Positions 62,404 through 64,000 of a DNA stretch of 64,000 nucleotides are shown piece by piece. The stretch covers positions 416,715 through 480,714 of the forward strand of contig NZ_CANLDB010000004.1 in assembly GCF_947489365.1 (NCBI RefSeq). The letters run 5' to 3'. The notes under the pieces are model-generated. The model saw only the letters and a program-made list of their open reading frames with translations. It was not told the origin of the DNA and did not search any database. The position numbers were made by a program, and so were the translations under genes. The DNA is from an uncultured Nocardioides sp. Its GTDB lineage: Bacteria > Actinomycetota > Actinomycetes > Propionibacteriales > Nocardioidaceae. Position 1 is the stretch's first letter, and each line of letters begins with the position of its first letter.

Positions 62404-64000
62404 ATGTCCCAGCCGTCCCTGGCCCGACGCGCCGTCCACGGCGTCGTGGTCGTCAGCACCGCCGCCGCCCTCTCCCTGGCGGCCCCCACCACGACCGCCT
62501 CGGCGGCTCCGCTGCCGGCCACCTACACCGGTGACGCGCACGGCGACGTCGTGAGGCTGCGCTCCGCCCTGGGCGGCGCGGGGCTGGCCGACCTGTTCGT
62601 CGGCCACTCGCGCACGACGGTCGACAGCCGGACGGCGCCCGCCGTGCGGGCGACGAGCACCAACGTGGAGGCCGGGCTCGGCGGCGGCAGCGTCTCGGCG
62701 GATTCGACCACCGCCACGGCACCTCCGTCCATGAACCCCGACCTCCGGCGCCTGGCGGCCGTGAACCTCAGCCCGGTCGCGACCGCGGGGGTCGTCGAGG
62801 GCGACGTCGCGGCGTCGTACGAGAACGCCGAGCAGTGCGTGGCCGGCGTGAACGGGCTGCGTCAGCTCGGCACCTCGCGCACGACCCTCGCCGGGTTGAA
62901 CCTCATCAACGTGCTCGGGGTCAGGGCGCTCGCCGTCAAGGCCTCCGAGACGACCACGAGCACCGCTCTCGAGGACCAGCCCGACGGCTCCTCCCGGATG
63001 GTGTCGACGGCGACGACGTCCGTCGGCGACGTCGACGTCCTGGGCGGGAGCCGGACCCTCGGCGGCGTCACGATCGAGGTCGTCCGTCCCGTGTCGCTGA
63101 CCGCGACCTCGGACGGCACCACCGGGAAGCTCACGAGCCAGAGCTCGGTGGTCCGGGTCCGCCGTGCGAACGGGACCGTCACCACCATCGAGGCGGACGG
63201 CCGTCCGGTGTCGATCGGTCTCAACCTCCCCGGCGCCACGGTGGCCCTCACGGTGGCCGCCTTCGACGACGCCGACACCAGCACGGGCGCGCTCGGGCGC
63301 GGTTCGCTCGACGCCGTGGTGGCTGTCGACCTGGAGATCAGCACGGTCCTGTCCGGGCCCCTCGTGGACGTGTCGCTCGACCTCGGCCGCCTCACCGCGC
63401 AGGCTCTGGCCCCCGCGGGCGGCGTCGAGTGCGACCCGGGGGCGCAGGACCCCGACAACGACGGCCTGACCAACGACGAGGAGGCCGAGCTCGGGACCGA
63501 CCCCGACGACGCCGACTCCGACGACGACGGGCTCACCGACGGCCGCGAGGTCGACCAGACGCGGACCGACCCCCTCGACCCCGACTCCGACGACGGTGGG
63601 GTGGACGACGGCACCGAGGTCGGACGCGGGACCGACCCCAACAACGCGGCCGACGACATCCCGGTGGTCGACGCCGACCGCGACGACGACGGTCTCAGCA
63701 ACGACGAGGAGGCGGGTCTCGGGACCGACCCCGACGACGCGGACTCCGACGACGACGGCCTGAACGACGGCACCGAGGTCGAGCTGGGCACCGACCCGCT
63801 CGACCCGGACACCGACGACGGCGGCGTCCTCGACGGCCCGGAGGTCGACCGCGGCACCGACCCGCTGGTCGCCGGCGACGACTTCCCGGTGGTCGACTCC
63901 GACCGCGACGACGACGGCCTGACCAACGACGAGGAGGCGGGTCTCGGGACCGACCCCGACGACGCGGACTCCGACGACGACGGCCTGAACGACGGCACCG
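62404..64000 (+). CDS. Secreted protein with calcium-binding thrombospondin type 3-like repeats (partial)
   Basis: The gene runs off the window with no stop. The signal peptide (ARRAVHGVVVVSTAAALSLAAPTTTASA) ends at about residue 36. A beta-rich domain follows (about 37-345; TYTGDAHGDVVRLRS, SASYEN-like and long Ser/Thr strands) of a type often seen in choice-of-anchor surface proteins. From about residue 350 it consists of acidic DxDxDGL-NDEE repeats, the calcium-binding thrombospondin type 3 pattern. It is probably a cell-wall or adhesin-type surface protein. A GGAG Shine-Dalgarno precedes the ATG. Confidence 0.82.
   Translation, partial: MSQPSLARRAVHGVVVVSTAAALSLAAPTTTASAAPLPATYTGDAHGDVVRLRSALGGAGLADLFVGHSRTTVDSRTAPAVRATSTNVEAGLGGGSVSADSTTATAPPSMNPDLRRLAAVNLSPVATAGVVEGDVAASYENAEQCVAGVNGLRQLGTSRTTLAGLNLINVLGVRALAVKASETTTSTALEDQPDGSSRMVSTATTSVGDVDVLGGSRTLGGVTIEVVRPVSLTATSDGTTGKLTSQSSVVRVRRANGTVTTIEADGRPVSIGLNLPGATVALTVAAFDDADTSTGALGRGSLDAVVAVDLEISTVLSGPLVDVSLDLGRLTAQALAPAGGVECDPGAQDPDNDGLTNDEEAELGTDPDDADSDDDGLTDGREVDQTRTDPLDPDSDDGGVDDGTEVGRGTDPNNAADDIPVVDADRDDDGLSNDEEAGLGTDPDDADSDDDGLNDGTEVELGTDPLDPDTDDGGVLDGPEVDRGTDPLVAGDDFPVVDSDRDDDGLTNDEEAGLGTDPDDADSDDDGLNDGT
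63450..64000 (+). repeat. Long tandem repeats in the calcium-binding region
   Basis: A unit of about 225 bp (75 codons) repeats. CCGGTGGTCGAC recurs at 63661 and 63886, and the following stretch (GACGACGACGG ... GACGAGGAGGCGGGTCTCGG) is nearly identical in both copies. A more diverged copy begins near 63450. The array continues beyond the window. Confidence 0.85.

Overview
The window is very GC-rich, densely coding DNA from an actinobacterium. Ergothioneine genes, an HrdB-type principal sigma factor with a K/A-rich N-terminus, a DUF222/HNH gene, GTG/ATG start-stop overlaps and several leaderless-looking promoters all point to Actinomycetia. A Nocardioides-like (Propionibacteriales) host is my best guess from protein flavour, but it is not proven. 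I see no rRNA, tRNA, CRISPR array, prophage or insertion sequence, so this looks like core chromosome.

Layout. 0-8.4 kb: dihydroxyacetone kinase, NUDIX hydrolase, an SOS-box-driven HNH protein, a four-gene minus-strand operon (two aldo/keto reductases, a rhodanese, a small unknown), zinc-finger RNase HI and thymidine kinase. 8.4-11.2 kb: two-component system plus a PepSY-like secreted target. 11.2-15.2 kb: phosphodiesterase, DUF5998 protein and an acyltransferase/SGNH membrane protein. 15.3-19.7 kb: aromatic O-demethylation cassette (IclR regulator, Rieske oxygenase, reductase, aromatic-acid transporter). 19.7-22.5 kb: GNAT/acyl-CoA-synthetase-like protein. 22.6-26.3 kb: topoisomerase IV subunit A split by a 421-residue intein. 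26.3-31.0 kb: LprG-like lipoprotein and exporter, carbonic anhydrase, secreted glycosidase. 31.0-33.6 kb: topoisomerase IV subunit B and a small zinc protein. 33.7-39.3 kb: DUF456 protein, a SRPBCC/ArsR pair scarred by a tandem duplication, and egtABCD. 39.7-44.5 kb: secreted proteins and a small SOS-box gene. 44.5-48.9 kb: principal sigma factor, HhH-GPD protein, zinc-ribbon acetyltransferase, a glyoxalase pseudogene, universal stress protein. 48.8-55.0 kb: glutamate-cysteine ligase-like protein, DUF4192, DNA polymerase IV, S9 peptidase. 55.2-64 kb: an alternative sigma factor behind a SigR-type promoter, coaE, SIMPL protein, AdpA/GlxA-like regulator, rpsA, a decapeptide-repeat protein, a methyltransferase, and the start of a secreted calcium-binding-repeat protein cut by the window end.

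How it fits together. Several regulatory layers can be read from the DNA. TTCAG direct repeats on an 11-bp helical period lie before the two-component operon, the PepSY gene and the principal sigma factor gene. A textbook GGGAAT-N18-GTTG promoter precedes the second sigma factor. Two LexA boxes drive damage-associated genes. Thiol chemistry recurs: egtABCD, a glutamate-cysteine ligase homologue, a rhodanese, and the SigR-type (thiol-stress) promoter.

The most unusual items are the topoisomerase IV intein placed directly after the catalytic tyrosine, the apparent ATC start of the topoisomerase IV B subunit, the 89-bp duplication that builds a chain of overlapping ORFs at the ArsR gene, and the protein made of thirteen consecutive 10-residue repeats.
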